Assembly: GCA_047625765.1 (NCBI GenBank) | Contig: JBLHRE010000012.1 | Location: forward strand, 1-23,559 | Length of the DNA stretch: 23,559 bases | Direction of reading: 5' to 3' | Source of the DNA: JBLHRE01 sp047625765 | GTDB taxonomy: Bacteria > Bacteroidota > Bacteroidia > Flavobacteriales > JBLHRE01 | Shown: positions 1-8,584 of the stretch, one piece after another | How the letters are laid out: each line of letters begins with the position of its first letter | Position numbering within the stretch: position 1 is the stretch's first letter | Made by a program: the position numbers and the translations under genes | The notes under the pieces: model-generated | The model's database searches: none | Seen by the model: the letters and a program-made list of their open reading frames with translations, nothing else | Told to the model about the DNA's origin: nothing

Positions 1-464
1 ATATTTGTTGAGTCCAAACGACCTCCTAAGCCTGTTTCAATAATGGCAATATCTACTTCTTTTCTCTTGAAATGATCAAAAGCCATTCCTACAGTAACTT
101 CGAAAAATGAAAGTTTATTTACAATTAGAAATGGCTTGTTGGTATTAATGAATTGAAGTGTTTCTTCTTCAGATATACACTGACCATCAACTTTTATTCG
201 CTCTCTAAAATCCTTTAGATGAGGAGAAGTGTAAAGGCCTGTTTTGTAACCGGCCTCTTGGAAAATGGAAGCCAACATGTGTGAAGTAGAACCCTTGCCA
301 TTTGTGCCCGCAATATGAATGCTTTTAAAGCCTTTCTCGGGGTAGTTTAGATGTTTAGAAAACGCAAGGATGTTATTTAGATTTGGCTTGTATGCTCGCG
401 CTCCCTGTGTTTGGTATACAGGGACCTGACTAAAGAGCCACTCGATGGTAGCCTGGTAATCCAT
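1..464 (-). CDS. folC: FolC, folylpolyglutamate / dihydrofolate synthase (3' end outside window)
   Basis: Only the first 154 codons are present; the frame runs open off the left edge. FolC is a cytoplasmic Mur-ligase-family enzyme that adds glutamate to folates (and in many bacteria also to dihydropteroate) using ATP. The translation starts MDYQATIEWLF at the ATG complementary to 462-464. It carries the ATP-binding loop GTNGKGS at residues 53-59 and, at the cut end, the FolC signature ETGLGGRLDSTN. The start lies 2 bp after the tonB stop, so it is almost certainly cotranscribed with exbB-exbD-tonB. The family assignment is firm. Whether the enzyme is mono- or bifunctional cannot be read from this fragment. 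Confidence 0.93.
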   Translation of the reverse strand, partial: MDYQATIEWLFSQVPVYQTQGARAYKPNLNNILAFSKHLNYPEKGFKSIHIAGTNGKGSTSHMLASIFQEAGYKTGLYTSPHLKDFRERIKVDGQCISEEETLQFINTNKPFLIVNKLSFFEVTVGMAFDHFKRKEVDIAIIETGLGGRLDSTN

Positions 465-466
465 TC

Positions 467-1348
467 TTAATTTTGAGAATAAACGAATACAATGTAGCCA
501 ACCTGTAAATCAGAAACATGTATATCTGCAGACCATTTTGTTTCCATTGCGCTTTCTTTTGCAATTTTTAAAAGACATTCATCGGTAGTAGTGGAACCCC
601 TTTTTCCAGGTTCTGCTCTTGTTGTTTTTCCTTCTGGGGTAACCCATATTTGCACAACAACTTTACCTTGCGACTGACAAGGATAACGCTTAGGTGCATT
701 TATGTTTTTTCTGCCATTTAAGTAATACCCTTCGCCTTGTGACCCCAATCCATCAGGATTACTGAAATTTGGAGAATTCGGCTTGCCGTTGGCTTTGCCT
801 TTTATACCTTCCTCTTTATCGTCTCCAGCAGATTGTGTGCCCTGATTGTCAAACAGGTTGTTTAAGGCATTATTTACCTTAGTGTCTGGCTTTGGAGGCT
901 CAGGTTTAACAGGCTCCTTGACTTCAGCTTCGACTGGTTTGACCTCCTCTTTTGTTGGGCTTTCTATCGGCTTTTCTGTCTCTTCTTTTTTAGGGTCTTC
1001 CTTTTTTGGCTCTTCCTCTTTTGGTGTATCCTCTTTGTTGTTGATGTTTACTGTTTCTACTTGCTCTTGCGTAACAACCTCTTCTGCAATTTCTTCAGTT
1101 GGAGTCTCAACGGGAGGAGGTGTGCTTTCAGTTGGAGGTGGAGCGACCTCAGCAGTATTACTTTGAGCAGGCTCCGGATTGATATTCATACCAAAATCCA
1201 TAAACCCTAAATTAATGGCAATACCTTCTTCTGGTTTAGGTTCCATGTAACCTAAACCTAAAAAAATAAAAGCAATAAGCATAGCAATATGAACCACAAT
1301 TGTTGCGATTAAACCTTTACGCTTTTGCTTATCCTGCCATATTTCCAT
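467..1348 (-). CDS. tonB: TonB-family energy transducer
   Basis: This 293-residue protein links the inner-membrane ExbB/ExbD motor to TonB-dependent outer-membrane transporters. It has a short cytoplasmic N-terminus with basic residues, one membrane helix (about residues 13-33), and a long periplasmic Pro/Glu/Lys-rich spacer (about 55-165) with repeats such as EEPKKEDPKKEE. A Gly/Asn-rich linker follows, then a C-terminal TonB-like domain (about 205-293) with GKVVVQIWVTPEGKTTRAE and a terminal hydrophobic strand. Two cysteines in that domain (in YPCQSQ and DECLLK) are placed as in other Bacteroidota TonB proteins and might pair. It starts 2 bp after the exbD stop, so translation is probably coupled. 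Which of several likely TonB paralogues this is cannot be told. Confidence 0.9.
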   Translation of the reverse strand: MEIWQDKQKRKGLIATIVVHIAMLIAFIFLGLGYMEPKPEEGIAINLGFMDFGMNINPEPAQSNTAEVAPPPTESTPPPVETPTEEIAEEVVTQEQVETVNINNKEDTPKEEEPKKEDPKKEETEKPIESPTKEEVKPVEAEVKEPVKPEPPKPDTKVNNALNNLFDNQGTQSAGDDKEEGIKGKANGKPNSPNFSNPDGLGSQGEGYYLNGRKNINAPKRYPCQSQGKVVVQIWVTPEGKTTRAEPGKRGSTTTDECLLKIAKESAMETKWSADIHVSDLQVGYIVFVYSQN

Positions 1349-1350
1349 TC

Positions 1351-1749
1351 TTATTTCGATTTAGGCTGAGTAGCTAAAACAATTTTGAATTGATTTTGAT
1401 ATGCAATTTGCATAACAAAAACAGCATGCTCAATTGCTACACTCTTTTCTAAACGTAGCACAATAGTTGCGTCTTCTGCAGCAGCCAGTTTAGTAATTAA
1501 CAAACTTTCCAAAAATGCTTGATCAACAGGATCTTTGTCAATATAAAAATTGAGATCTCTATCGACAGAAACGGAAAGTGTTTGCTTTTTAACCGTCTTG
1601 GCATTTGCTTGTGGTAATACCAAGTCTAAAGCATTGGTTGTAACCAATGTAGAGGTCAACATGAAAAAAATCAATAACAAGAACACAATGTCTGTCATTG
1701 AGGACATGTTGAAATTTGGACTTACCTTATTTTGTGTTTTTAAGCTCAT
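1351..1749 (-). CDS. exbD: ExbD/TolR-family biopolymer transport protein
   Basis: A 132-residue inner-membrane protein of the ExbB-ExbD proton-driven motor. The N-terminal tail leads into one membrane helix, about residues 18-38 (MTDIVFLLLIFFMLTSTLV). This contains the conserved membrane aspartate, Asp20, which carries the proton in this family. A periplasmic domain of about 90 residues follows. Length and architecture are normal for ExbD/TolR. It lies 3 bp downstream of exbB and 2 bp upstream of tonB, which favours ExbD over TolR because no tolB or pal gene follows. Confidence 0.92.
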   Translation of the reverse strand: MSLKTQNKVSPNFNMSSMTDIVFLLLIFFMLTSTLVTTNALDLVLPQANAKTVKKQTLSVSVDRDLNFYIDKDPVDQAFLESLLITKLAAAEDATIVLRLEKSVAIEHAVFVMQIAYQNQFKIVLATQPKSK

Positions 1750-1752
1750 ATT

Positions 1753-2454
1753 CTATGCTGGTTCATGCAATAAGTCAAGGAACTCAGTGGTGCGAGCTTC
1801 CATTTTGTAAACCACTTTAGCAACTTTAGTTACTAGCATATTGTATCCTATGTAAGCAACAATACCCACAATTAAACCAGCTACGGTAGTTGTCATTGCT
1901 GTGTAAATACCTTTAGAAAGCATTTCTACATTAATTTGTCCCCCGGCCATCGCCATTTCGTGGAAAGCTAAAATCATACCGATTACAGTACCCAAGAATC
2001 CAATCATAGGCGCAGCACCCGATATAGTAGCTAAAGTGGCTAAATTCGTTTCCAGCTTACTTACTTCAAGCTTGCCTGTGTTTTCTATGGCTGCGCTAAT
2101 GTCGTTTAGTGGTTTTCCAATTCTACTGATCCCTTTTTCTAGCATTCTAGCTACAGGAGAGTTTGTAGACTGACATAAGGACTTTGCGGAGTCGACCTTA
2201 CCGGTCAGAATAAAATCACGAATATTATTCATGAAATTGGTGTCTTCTGCAGAAGCCTTTTTGATAGATAAAAATCTTTCGATAAAAAGGTAAACAGTAA
2301 TTACAGAAAGTAAGAACAAAGTAAACATGATCAATTGACCACCAATTCCTCCGCTCATTACCAACTCCATTATAGAAAGAGTTTGCTCTTGTGGAATCAT
2401 AGCAGTTGAATCTTGCGCCATTTCTGCTTGATTGATGAAATTATCTTGTGTCAT
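1753..2454 (-). CDS. exbB: ExbB/TolQ/MotA-family proton channel protein
   Basis: A 233-residue polytopic inner-membrane protein, the pentameric channel partner of ExbD. Three membrane helices are evident: about residues 40-62, 140-166 (TISGAAPMIGFLGTVIGMIL) and 182-210 (IYTAMTTTVAGLIVGIVAY). The last two are the conserved MotA/TolQ/ExbB pore helices. A charged cytoplasmic segment lies between the first and second. It begins 36 bp after nhaD and is followed at 3 bp by exbD. No exact TAnnTTTG element is visible in the nhaD-exbB gap, so it may depend on upstream transcription. Confidence 0.93.
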   Translation of the reverse strand: MTQDNFINQAEMAQDSTAMIPQEQTLSIMELVMSGGIGGQLIMFTLFLLSVITVYLFIERFLSIKKASAEDTNFMNNIRDFILTGKVDSAKSLCQSTNSPVARMLEKGISRIGKPLNDISAAIENTGKLEVSKLETNLATLATISGAAPMIGFLGTVIGMILAFHEMAMAGGQINVEMLSKGIYTAMTTTVAGLIVGIVAYIGYNMLVTKVAKVVYKMEARTTEFLDLLHEPA

Positions 2455-2490
2455 AGGTTTAATTCGGTTTAAAAGCCTAACGCTAATTTT

Positions 2491-3834
2491 TTATAAAGAT
2501 TGTAGAGCAATATAGGTGATAGCTCCTGCTAAATAACCAATAATTGCTAAAAGTGATATTTTTTTGATGTACCAGATGAAATCAATTTTTTCCAATCCCA
2601 TTACAGCAACACCTGCAGCCGATCCGATAATCAATGCACTACCTCCAGTTCCAGCACAAAATGCTAAGAATTGCCAGAAAACATGATCGGTGCCAAACGT
2701 AGAGAGATCATACATTCCCATAGATGCTGCTACCAATGGAACGTTGTCTACAATGGCAGATAAGAATCCAATAATAATATTGATGACATAAATATCACCC
2801 ACAGAATTGTTAAGTATTTCTGCCAATTCTTTCAAATGACCTGCAGATTGAAGCGCAGAAACAGCCAATAAAATACCTAAGAAAAACAAAACAGATGCGG
2901 TATCAATTTTCTTTAAAACCCCAATTACTGATAAATGAGATTTGTCTTCAGAGTTTTTGCTTCTATGAATGATTTCTGTTACAACCCACAACACACCAAG
3001 ACTTAACATCATCCCCATAAAAGGAGGGAGGTGTGTGTATGTTTTGAAAACAGGAACAAATAACAATCCTGCAACTCCAACTGCGAATATTAAATTTCTT
3101 TCGAAAGGCGTTGTAGGATTTGTAAAATGCTCCATTGTATTTGTGCGCAATGGTCGCTCTACATTACCCTTCATTCTTAAAGATAATATAGTTACAGGAA
3201 CTACTACAGCCACAATACTTGGGATAATTAAAGCACTTAAAATAGTGCCAGTCGTTAATTGTCCTCCAATCCATAGCATTGTTGTAGTAACGTCTCCAAT
3301 GGGCGACCAGGCACCACCAGCATTTGCAGCTATTACCACCATACCTGCATAAATCCATCTTGTTTCTTTGTCAGCAACCAATTTTCTTAGTAAAGAAACC
3401 ATTACTATCGAGGTGGTAAGGTTGTCTAGTGCAGCAGAGAAGAAGAAAGTAATAAGGGCAATAATCCAAAGTAACTTACTCTTTTTAGTCGTCTTAATTC
3501 TGTCTGTAATTACGGCAAAACCTTCGTGAGAATCAACCAACTCTACAATAGTCATTGCGCCTAAAAGAAAGAACAGAATGCTTGCAATCTCACTTAAATG
3601 CTCTAACAAAGAATGTTCAATGAAATGACTGATTCCCGAAGCATCCATGCTTTCTAGACCAGCAGCTTGCAAAGGTTCGCTAACAGGAATAATATCACCC
3701 ACACCTAATACAAATATAGTCCAACAGATTACACCTGTAATTAAAGCAGTGGCAGCTTTATCTATTCTTAAGGGGTGTTCAAGTGCAATTGCAGTGTATC
3801 CTAAAACGAATACTAAAATCATTAATCCGTACAT
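2491..3834 (-). CDS. nhaD: NhaD-type sodium/proton antiporter
   Basis: A 447-residue, very hydrophobic protein of the NhaD family (ion transporter superfamily), which exports Na+ (and Li+) in exchange for protons at the inner membrane. Conserved polar motifs inside membrane segments are visible: ALDNLTTSI at about residues 135-143, NAGGAWSPIGDVTT at 171-184, and VDNVPLVAASMG in the C-terminal half, which mirrors the first. The length and roughly a dozen hydrophobic segments fit the family. It begins 11 bp after the MscS gene. NhaD is common in marine and alkaliphilic bacteria, and its pairing here with a mechanosensitive channel hints at a salt or osmotic role, which is inference. Confidence 0.92.
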   Translation of the reverse strand: MYGLMILVFVLGYTAIALEHPLRIDKAATALITGVICWTIFVLGVGDIIPVSEPLQAAGLESMDASGISHFIEHSLLEHLSEIASILFFLLGAMTIVELVDSHEGFAVITDRIKTTKKSKLLWIIALITFFFSAALDNLTTSIVMVSLLRKLVADKETRWIYAGMVVIAANAGGAWSPIGDVTTTMLWIGGQLTTGTILSALIIPSIVAVVVPVTILSLRMKGNVERPLRTNTMEHFTNPTTPFERNLIFAVGVAGLLFVPVFKTYTHLPPFMGMMLSLGVLWVVTEIIHRSKNSEDKSHLSVIGVLKKIDTASVLFFLGILLAVSALQSAGHLKELAEILNNSVGDIYVINIIIGFLSAIVDNVPLVAASMGMYDLSTFGTDHVFWQFLAFCAGTGGSALIIGSAAGVAVMGLEKIDFIWYIKKISLLAIIGYLAGAITYIALQSL

Positions 3835-3845
3835 AATGAGTGATC

Positions 3846-4943
3846 TTACTTATCAGTTTCCATGAAAATAGATCTTGTTGGAAAAGCAAAGGATGATCCA
3901 TGCTTAGAAACAATTTCCATTATTTTAAAATTTACATTTTCGCGTACTTCTAAGAATACATCATAACTTGTTGTGTCTATAAAGTAAAACACCAATACAT
4001 CTAAGGAGCTATCACCAAAACTATCGAAATGTACTCGGCCATCTTCGTTGGTTTCTTCATGATCGTCAAGATAGTTTTGAATGTCTATACAGATGTTTCT
4101 TATTTGTTCTGATGTGGTGGCGTAAGTTAATCCAATGGTATGTTTAACTCTTCTAAACGTTCGTAAAGTTAGGTTATCTAGTTCTGCATCAACCATTTTT
4201 TTATTAGGTACTGTAACGTAACTTTTTTCTAAAGTCCTAAGGCGGGTGCTTCTAAATCCAATTTTCTCAACAGTTCCTGTAATTCCTCCTACAGTAATAA
4301 AATCACCAAGCATAAATGGTTTGTCTAGAAAAATAGTGAAAGACCCTATAAGGTTCTCTAAGCTTTCTTTAGATGCCATTGCTAAAGCAATACCACCAAT
4401 ACCCAAACCAGCCGCTAAAGCTGTTATATCAACATCAAAAGTGTTGCTAACTATAAACAGCGAGTAAACGATTATTACAATAACCTTTACGGACTCACGT
4501 CCGAAAGTAATAAGCTGATCGTCAAATTTAGAATCTGTCTTAAGTGCTCTTTTTGCTAATAAAAGTGCAAAGAAGTCAATGGTTCTCACTAAAAATAGCA
4601 TCGAGAAAATAGACATCAACAGATTAAAGGATTTACCCAATAGCATTCGAATCCCAAATTCATTTTTAGGGGCCAAATTCCATTCTGCAGGAAATTCTAT
4701 ATGATTAGATCCAATAAGAATGACAGTTAGAATAAGTAACCAGCTCAAAGGCTTAGAAACCAATTGTTCAAATTGCTTGAGACCAACTTCGAACCTGCTT
4801 TTGCCTAGAAAAAGAAAAATGAATGAGCTAATCAAATGCGATAACCATTTGCGAAGAATTAATGCGGCTACAATGGCACCAACAAACCAAAGGTAGTCGG
4901 ATACTGTATTGCCGTAAAAAGTTTGATCTAGAAATTCAGACAT
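3846..4943 (-). CDS. MscS-family mechanosensitive ion channel
   Basis: A 365-residue small-conductance mechanosensitive channel. Several N-terminal membrane helices (about residues 14-35, 46-64, 95-125 and 148-165) precede the Gly/Ala-rich pore helix ALAAGLGIGGIALAMASKES. A segment LENLIGSFTIFLDKPF follows, then the beta domain (GDFITVGGITGTVEKIGFRSTRLRT) and the C-terminal cytoplasmic alpha/beta domain ending near SSFAFPTRSIF, all typical of MscS. Such channels open under membrane tension and release solutes on osmotic downshock. The gene sits 6 bp after the amino acid dehydrogenase gene and 11 bp before nhaD. Confidence 0.92.
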   Translation of the reverse strand: MSEFLDQTFYGNTVSDYLWFVGAIVAALILRKWLSHLISSFIFLFLGKSRFEVGLKQFEQLVSKPLSWLLILTVILIGSNHIEFPAEWNLAPKNEFGIRMLLGKSFNLLMSIFSMLFLVRTIDFFALLLAKRALKTDSKFDDQLITFGRESVKVIVIIVYSLFIVSNTFDVDITALAAGLGIGGIALAMASKESLENLIGSFTIFLDKPFMLGDFITVGGITGTVEKIGFRSTRLRTLEKSYVTVPNKKMVDAELDNLTLRTFRRVKHTIGLTYATTSEQIRNICIDIQNYLDDHEETNEDGRVHFDSFGDSSLDVLVFYFIDTTSYDVFLEVRENVNFKIMEIVSKHGSSFAFPTRSIFMETDK

Positions 4944-4949
4944 ATCAGA

Positions 4950-6176
4950 TTATATTAATTGCTTTAATGCAATTTCGAATGCCGTTTTTGATAAATGTTT
5001 TTTTGAACGGCTTAGTGCATAAGTATCTACTAACGCTTTTTTAATGACATTAGACGAGTCACTAAAAATGGACTCATCTGTCATAGAAATGTCGCTTTGC
5101 ATTAAGTATGCAAAAACTCTAGCCATTCCACAATTAGAGATAAAGTCAGGAATAACACTTATTTTTTCGTCAGTATATTCTGCAATTGGTCCAAAGAAGA
5201 TTTCTTGATCCGCGAAAGGTACATTTGCACCAGCAGCAATTACTTCTAATCCAGCATCTACCATAGCATCTACTTGACGTCTAGTAATAAGTCTTGAAGC
5301 AGCCGCAGGAATAAATACTTCGGCACCTATGCTCCATATTTTTTCGTTTATTTCTTCGAAAGGAATAATATTGTCCGCAGTCAAGAAATTGCCATCTTTT
5401 GCAAGAAAAAGGTTTGTAATTTCTTCAAAAGTAAATCCTTCCGGTTTCATTAAACCACCAACTCTATCGATAATACCAACAACCTTTGCACCAGCTTGTG
5501 CTTGATAGTATGCTGCAGCAGCACCTACATTACCCCAACCTTGAATAATTACTTTTTTGCCTTCAATGCTTCCGCCATAAATATCGTAGAAATGACGTAC
5601 AGATTCCGAAACACCGTAACCTGTAATCATATCGGCAATTGTAAATTTACGATCTACTTTAGGAGAGTATTTATCGTTTGTAATGGCTTGTAAAACACCA
5701 TCTTGTAATTGTTTTATCTTTTGATCTTTTTCAGCTCCGGTAGGTTTGAAATGACCATTCAAAACACCTTCTTGTGGATGAAGTACACCAAGCTCTAATG
5801 TTACAGGTATAACTTCATGAATCTCGTCTACATTCAAATCACCACCAGTTCCGTAATAGTTTTTCAATAAAGGAGCAACAGCTGTATACCAACGTTTCAA
5901 AACACCTGCTTTACGCGGATCGTTAGGGTCAAAGTTAATTCCAGATTTAGCTCCTCCAATTGCGGGGCCAGCTACCGTAAATTTAACTTCCATGGTTTTC
6001 GCCAAAGAAAGAACTTCATGTTTGTCTAAGCCAACACGCATACGAGTACCTCCACCAGCAGCCCCACCTCTAAGAGAATTTATAACAACCCAACCTTGCG
6101 CTTCTGTCTCAGAATCATTCCATTCGAATACAATTTCTGGCTGCTTATTCTCGTACTTAGCTAATAACTCTCTCAT
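4950..6176 (-). CDS. Glu/Leu/Phe/Val dehydrogenase
   Basis: A 408-residue NAD(P)-dependent amino acid dehydrogenase that interconverts an L-amino acid and its 2-oxo acid plus ammonia in the cytoplasm. The catalytic half shows GGAAGGGTRMR (37-47), the two family lysines Lys65 (MEVKF) and Lys77 (GGAKSGI), and the catalytic-type aspartate Asp113 (YGTGGDLN). The Rossmann half carries VIIQGWGNVGAAAA. It is longer than typical leucine dehydrogenases (about 365) and shorter than hexameric glutamate dehydrogenases (about 445), so substrate choice is not settled by sequence alone. It heads a tight leftward gene string. A TACATTTG element lies 79 bp upstream of its ATG. Confidence 0.9.
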   Translation of the reverse strand: MRELLAKYENKQPEIVFEWNDSETEAQGWVVINSLRGGAAGGGTRMRVGLDKHEVLSLAKTMEVKFTVAGPAIGGAKSGINFDPNDPRKAGVLKRWYTAVAPLLKNYYGTGGDLNVDEIHEVIPVTLELGVLHPQEGVLNGHFKPTGAEKDQKIKQLQDGVLQAITNDKYSPKVDRKFTIADMITGYGVSESVRHFYDIYGGSIEGKKVIIQGWGNVGAAAAYYQAQAGAKVVGIIDRVGGLMKPEGFTFEEITNLFLAKDGNFLTADNIIPFEEINEKIWSIGAEVFIPAAASRLITRRQVDAMVDAGLEVIAAGANVPFADQEIFFGPIAEYTDEKISVIPDFISNCGMARVFAYLMQSDISMTDESIFSDSSNVIKKALVDTYALSRSKKHLSKTAFEIALKQLI

Positions 6177-6210
6177 GACGTCTTATTTGTGAACTAAATT
6201 TTCTAAAATT

Positions 6211-6239
6211 TACTTGTAAGTATTTCTCAGCAGAGCTGA
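6211..6239. repeat. Two short inverted repeats in the leader of the amino acid dehydrogenase gene
   Basis: The leader holds two small perfect inverted repeats: TACTT-GT-AAGTA (6211-6222) and TCAGC-AGA-GCTGA (6227-6239). They lie between the putative -7 element and the ATG at 6176. Each arm is only 5 bp, so chance is possible. The second has no T-run after it on the minus strand and does not look like a terminator of anmK. Confidence 0.3.
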
Positions 6240-6254
6240 TTTTAAAAGAATGCG

Positions 6255-6262
6255 CAAATGTA
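6255..6262 (-). promoter_or_regulatory. Putative -7 promoter element for the amino acid dehydrogenase string
   Basis: On the minus strand these bases read TACATTTG, an exact match to the Bacteroidota housekeeping -7 consensus TAnnTTTG. They sit in the 91-bp gap between anmK and the dehydrogenase gene. No TTG lies at the usual 17-23 bp upstream, so the -33 half is weak or absent. Transcription would start near 6248 and leave a leader of about 70 nt. Confidence 0.4.
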
Positions 6263-6267
6263 AAAAA

Positions 6268-7344
6268 CTATAAGTAAATCGCTCCACTTGAATGGTCGAT
6301 TTTAGCGCCTGTAACACTTTTAAGTACATTAATTTCACCAAGGGCTTTAAGATTGCCTAAAAAGGCGAAAATTAAGGCCTCTTTAAATTCAATTAAATTG
6401 GATTCGGGTATTATCAGTTTAACAGCATTTGATGTATGGTGTTTGATTCTTTTTATTAGAAAGTCATTGTATGCTCCTCCTCCCGTTATTAAGTTATTTC
6501 CAGGAACTAATTGTTTCCCTATTTGGATGGCCGCATGTTCTGTACAAGTACTAATTGCCACTCTAGGATCTAGGTCTTTACTTGATAAAAGGGGAAGGAA
6601 CGAATCTTCGAACCACTCTCTACCCAATGACTTTGGAGGCTCATTTTGATAAAAACTCAACTGATTCAATCGCTCCAAAATATCCAGATCAACAGCATTA
6701 TTTGCTGCAATCAATCCCTTATCGTCAAAGGGTAGATTTAATTCAGAAGCAAAATGGTTGATGGCCATATTTACAGGGCAACAATCAAATGCAATTCTTG
6801 TTTTTGATTTGGAAAACGAAATGTTAGCAAAACCACCTAAATTAACACAGCTGGCATATTTAGAGAACAACATTGCATCTCCAATAGGTACCAATGGGGC
6901 TCCATTTCCGCCAAGAGCTAAATCTTTGGTTCTAAAATCACCAATGGTTGGGCAATTAGTTATCGCATTAATTGCAGATAAATCGCCAATTTGACTTGTG
7001 AATTGCTGTTTGGGATTGTGGAAAATAGTGTGACCATGAGATGCTATCAGATCGACCTGATTTATATGGTGTCTTTTTTGAAAAAGTAAAATTTCCTGCC
7101 CAAAATAATGACCTAGGTCAGTATTTGTTTTTGAATATTCTTCGGCCGAACCAGAAAAAAGGTTGTGTAATTTCTTTTTCCACCATCCAGAATAGGGTAT
7201 GGTTTCGGCATTAATTATTTTGTATGTCCACTGATTTTCAGTAAATTGAAAATTACAGTAAGCTATGTCTAGGCCATCTAAAGATGTACCCGACATTAAT
7301 CCAATAGCATGTATTGAACTTTTGTTTAAAGGGATTAGGCTCAT
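6268..7344 (-). CDS. anmK: Anhydro-N-acetylmuramic acid kinase
   Basis: A 358-residue cytoplasmic sugar kinase. AnmK opens and phosphorylates 1,6-anhydroMurNAc, released during cell-wall turnover, giving MurNAc-6-phosphate for recycling. The family hallmark GLMSGTSLDGLD is at residues 15-26. Further conserved segments include LIASHGHTIFHNP, the QIGDLS stretch, CVNLGGFANIS and LITGGGAYNDFLIKRI near the C-terminus. The length is normal. It is transcribed divergently from the acyl-CoA dehydrogenase across a 79-bp gap. No exact TAnnTTTG element was found on its side. Confidence 0.94.
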   Translation of the reverse strand: MSLIPLNKSSIHAIGLMSGTSLDGLDIAYCNFQFTENQWTYKIINAETIPYSGWWKKKLHNLFSGSAEEYSKTNTDLGHYFGQEILLFQKRHHINQVDLIASHGHTIFHNPKQQFTSQIGDLSAINAITNCPTIGDFRTKDLALGGNGAPLVPIGDAMLFSKYASCVNLGGFANISFSKSKTRIAFDCCPVNMAINHFASELNLPFDDKGLIAANNAVDLDILERLNQLSFYQNEPPKSLGREWFEDSFLPLLSSKDLDPRVAISTCTEHAAIQIGKQLVPGNNLITGGGAYNDFLIKRIKHHTSNAVKLIIPESNLIEFKEALIFAFLGNLKALGEINVLKSVTGAKIDHSSGAIYL

Positions 7345-7380
7345 ATTGGGATCAATAATACTAATTTTGAGTTAAAAGTG

Positions 7381-7388
7381 TATTTTTG
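7381..7388 (+). promoter_or_regulatory. Putative -7 promoter element for the acyl-CoA dehydrogenase
   Basis: TATTTTTG matches the Bacteroidota -7 consensus TAnnTTTG and lies 35 bp ahead of the ATG at 7424. No TTG is present at the expected 17-23 bp spacing (the nearest TTTG ends only 11 bp upstream). The element overlaps a GTG at 7388, which argues against using that codon as the start. Confidence 0.4.
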
Positions 7389-7423
7389 TGCTCCGTTATT
7401 ATTTTTTTTATAAAAACAGCAAT

Positions 7424-8566
7424 ATGAATTTCGAATTATCAGAAGAGCATTTAATGATCCAGCAAGCTGCTCGTGACTTTGCTCAAACAGAATTATTACC
7501 CGGTGTAATTGAGCGTGACGAGACGCAAACATTTCCTACAGAGCAAATCAAGAAAATGGGTGAGCTTGGGTTTCTAGGGATGATGGTTGATCCAAAGTAC
7601 GGAGGAGGTGGAATGGATACCATTTCTTATGTGTTAGCGATGGAAGAAATTTCTAAAATTGATGCCTCTGCTTCTGTAGTAATGTCAGTTAATAATTCTT
7701 TGGTTTGTTGGGGTATAGAGAAATTTGGTAACGAAGAGCAAAAGCAAAAATACTTAACCAAATTGGCTACTGGCGAGCAAATTGGTGCGTTTTGTTTGTC
7801 AGAACCAGAGGCTGGTTCAGATGCAACTTCTCAAAGTACAACAGCGGTAGATAAAGGAGATCATTATTTGCTTAATGGTACTAAGAATTGGATTACGAAT
7901 GGAAGTACGGCTTCCGTATATTTAGTAATTGCTCAAACTGATGTTGAGAAAGGTCATAGAGGAATCAATTGTCTTATTATTGAAAAGGACATGGAAGGCT
8001 TTAAAGTTGGAAACAAGGAGAATAAATTAGGAATTAGAGGTTCTGATACTTGCTCTTTAATGTTTACCGATGTAAAAGTTCCAAAAGAAAATAGAATAGG
8101 AGAAGATGGTTTTGGATTTAAGTTCGCTATGCAAACTTTATCTGGAGGTAGAATTGGAATTGCTGCTCAAGCATTAGGTATAGCAAGTGGTGCATATGAA
8201 TTGGCATTGCAGTATTCTAAAGAAAGAAAAGCATTTGGTAAGCCAATCTCAGAACATCAGGCTATTGCTTTTAAATTAGCAGATATGGCAACTCATATTG
8301 AAGCTTCTCGTTTGTTGTGTATGAAAGCAGCTAAATTAAAAGACGAAAAGAAAAACTTCGATAAAGAAAGTGCCATGGCTAAGTTGTTTGCTTCTAAAAC
8401 TGCCATGGATGTTACTATTGAAGCTGTTCAGGTGCATGGTGGTTATGGTTTTGTAAAAGAGTACCATGTAGAACGTTTAATGCGTGATGCAAAAATTACA
8501 CAGATTTATGAAGGAACTTCCGAAATTCAGAAAATTGTAATATCTAGATTTGTGCTGAGAGATTAA
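7424..8566 (+). CDS. Acyl-CoA dehydrogenase, short-chain/butyryl type
   Basis: A 380-residue FAD enzyme that introduces the 2,3 double bond into acyl-CoA thioesters in beta-oxidation, passing electrons to electron-transfer flavoprotein. The ATG at 7424 gives MNFELSEEHLMIQQAARDF, the usual N-terminus of the family; an in-frame GTG 36 bp upstream lies in the promoter-like element. Diagnostic segments are AFCLSEPEAGSDA, the C-terminal QVHGGYGFVKEYHVERLMRD, and IYEGTSEIQ, whose Glu363 is the catalytic base position of short- and medium-chain enzymes. It stands alone, facing murF across a shared terminator. The exact chain-length preference cannot be read from sequence. Confidence 0.93.
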   Translation: MNFELSEEHLMIQQAARDFAQTELLPGVIERDETQTFPTEQIKKMGELGFLGMMVDPKYGGGGMDTISYVLAMEEISKIDASASVVMSVNNSLVCWGIEKFGNEEQKQKYLTKLATGEQIGAFCLSEPEAGSDATSQSTTAVDKGDHYLLNGTKNWITNGSTASVYLVIAQTDVEKGHRGINCLIIEKDMEGFKVGNKENKLGIRGSDTCSLMFTDVKVPKENRIGEDGFGFKFAMQTLSGGRIGIAAQALGIASGAYELALQYSKERKAFGKPISEHQAIAFKLADMATHIEASRLLCMKAAKLKDEKKNFDKESAMAKLFASKTAMDVTIEAVQVHGGYGFVKEYHVERLMRDAKITQIYEGTSEIQKIVISRFVLRD

Positions 8567-8584
8567 GATTTTGTGAAATTGAAT

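Noticed and set aside
846..1166. Open frame on the plus strand opposite tonB, rich in Ser/Gly/Val
   Set aside because: It is the antisense of the Pro/Glu/Thr-rich TonB spacer, whose biased composition leaves the opposite strand free of stops. There is no start context or recognisable domain.
7388..7423. GTG start for the acyl-CoA dehydrogenase
   Set aside because: The GTG overlaps the TATTTTTG promoter element, and the family N-terminus begins at the ATG at 7424.
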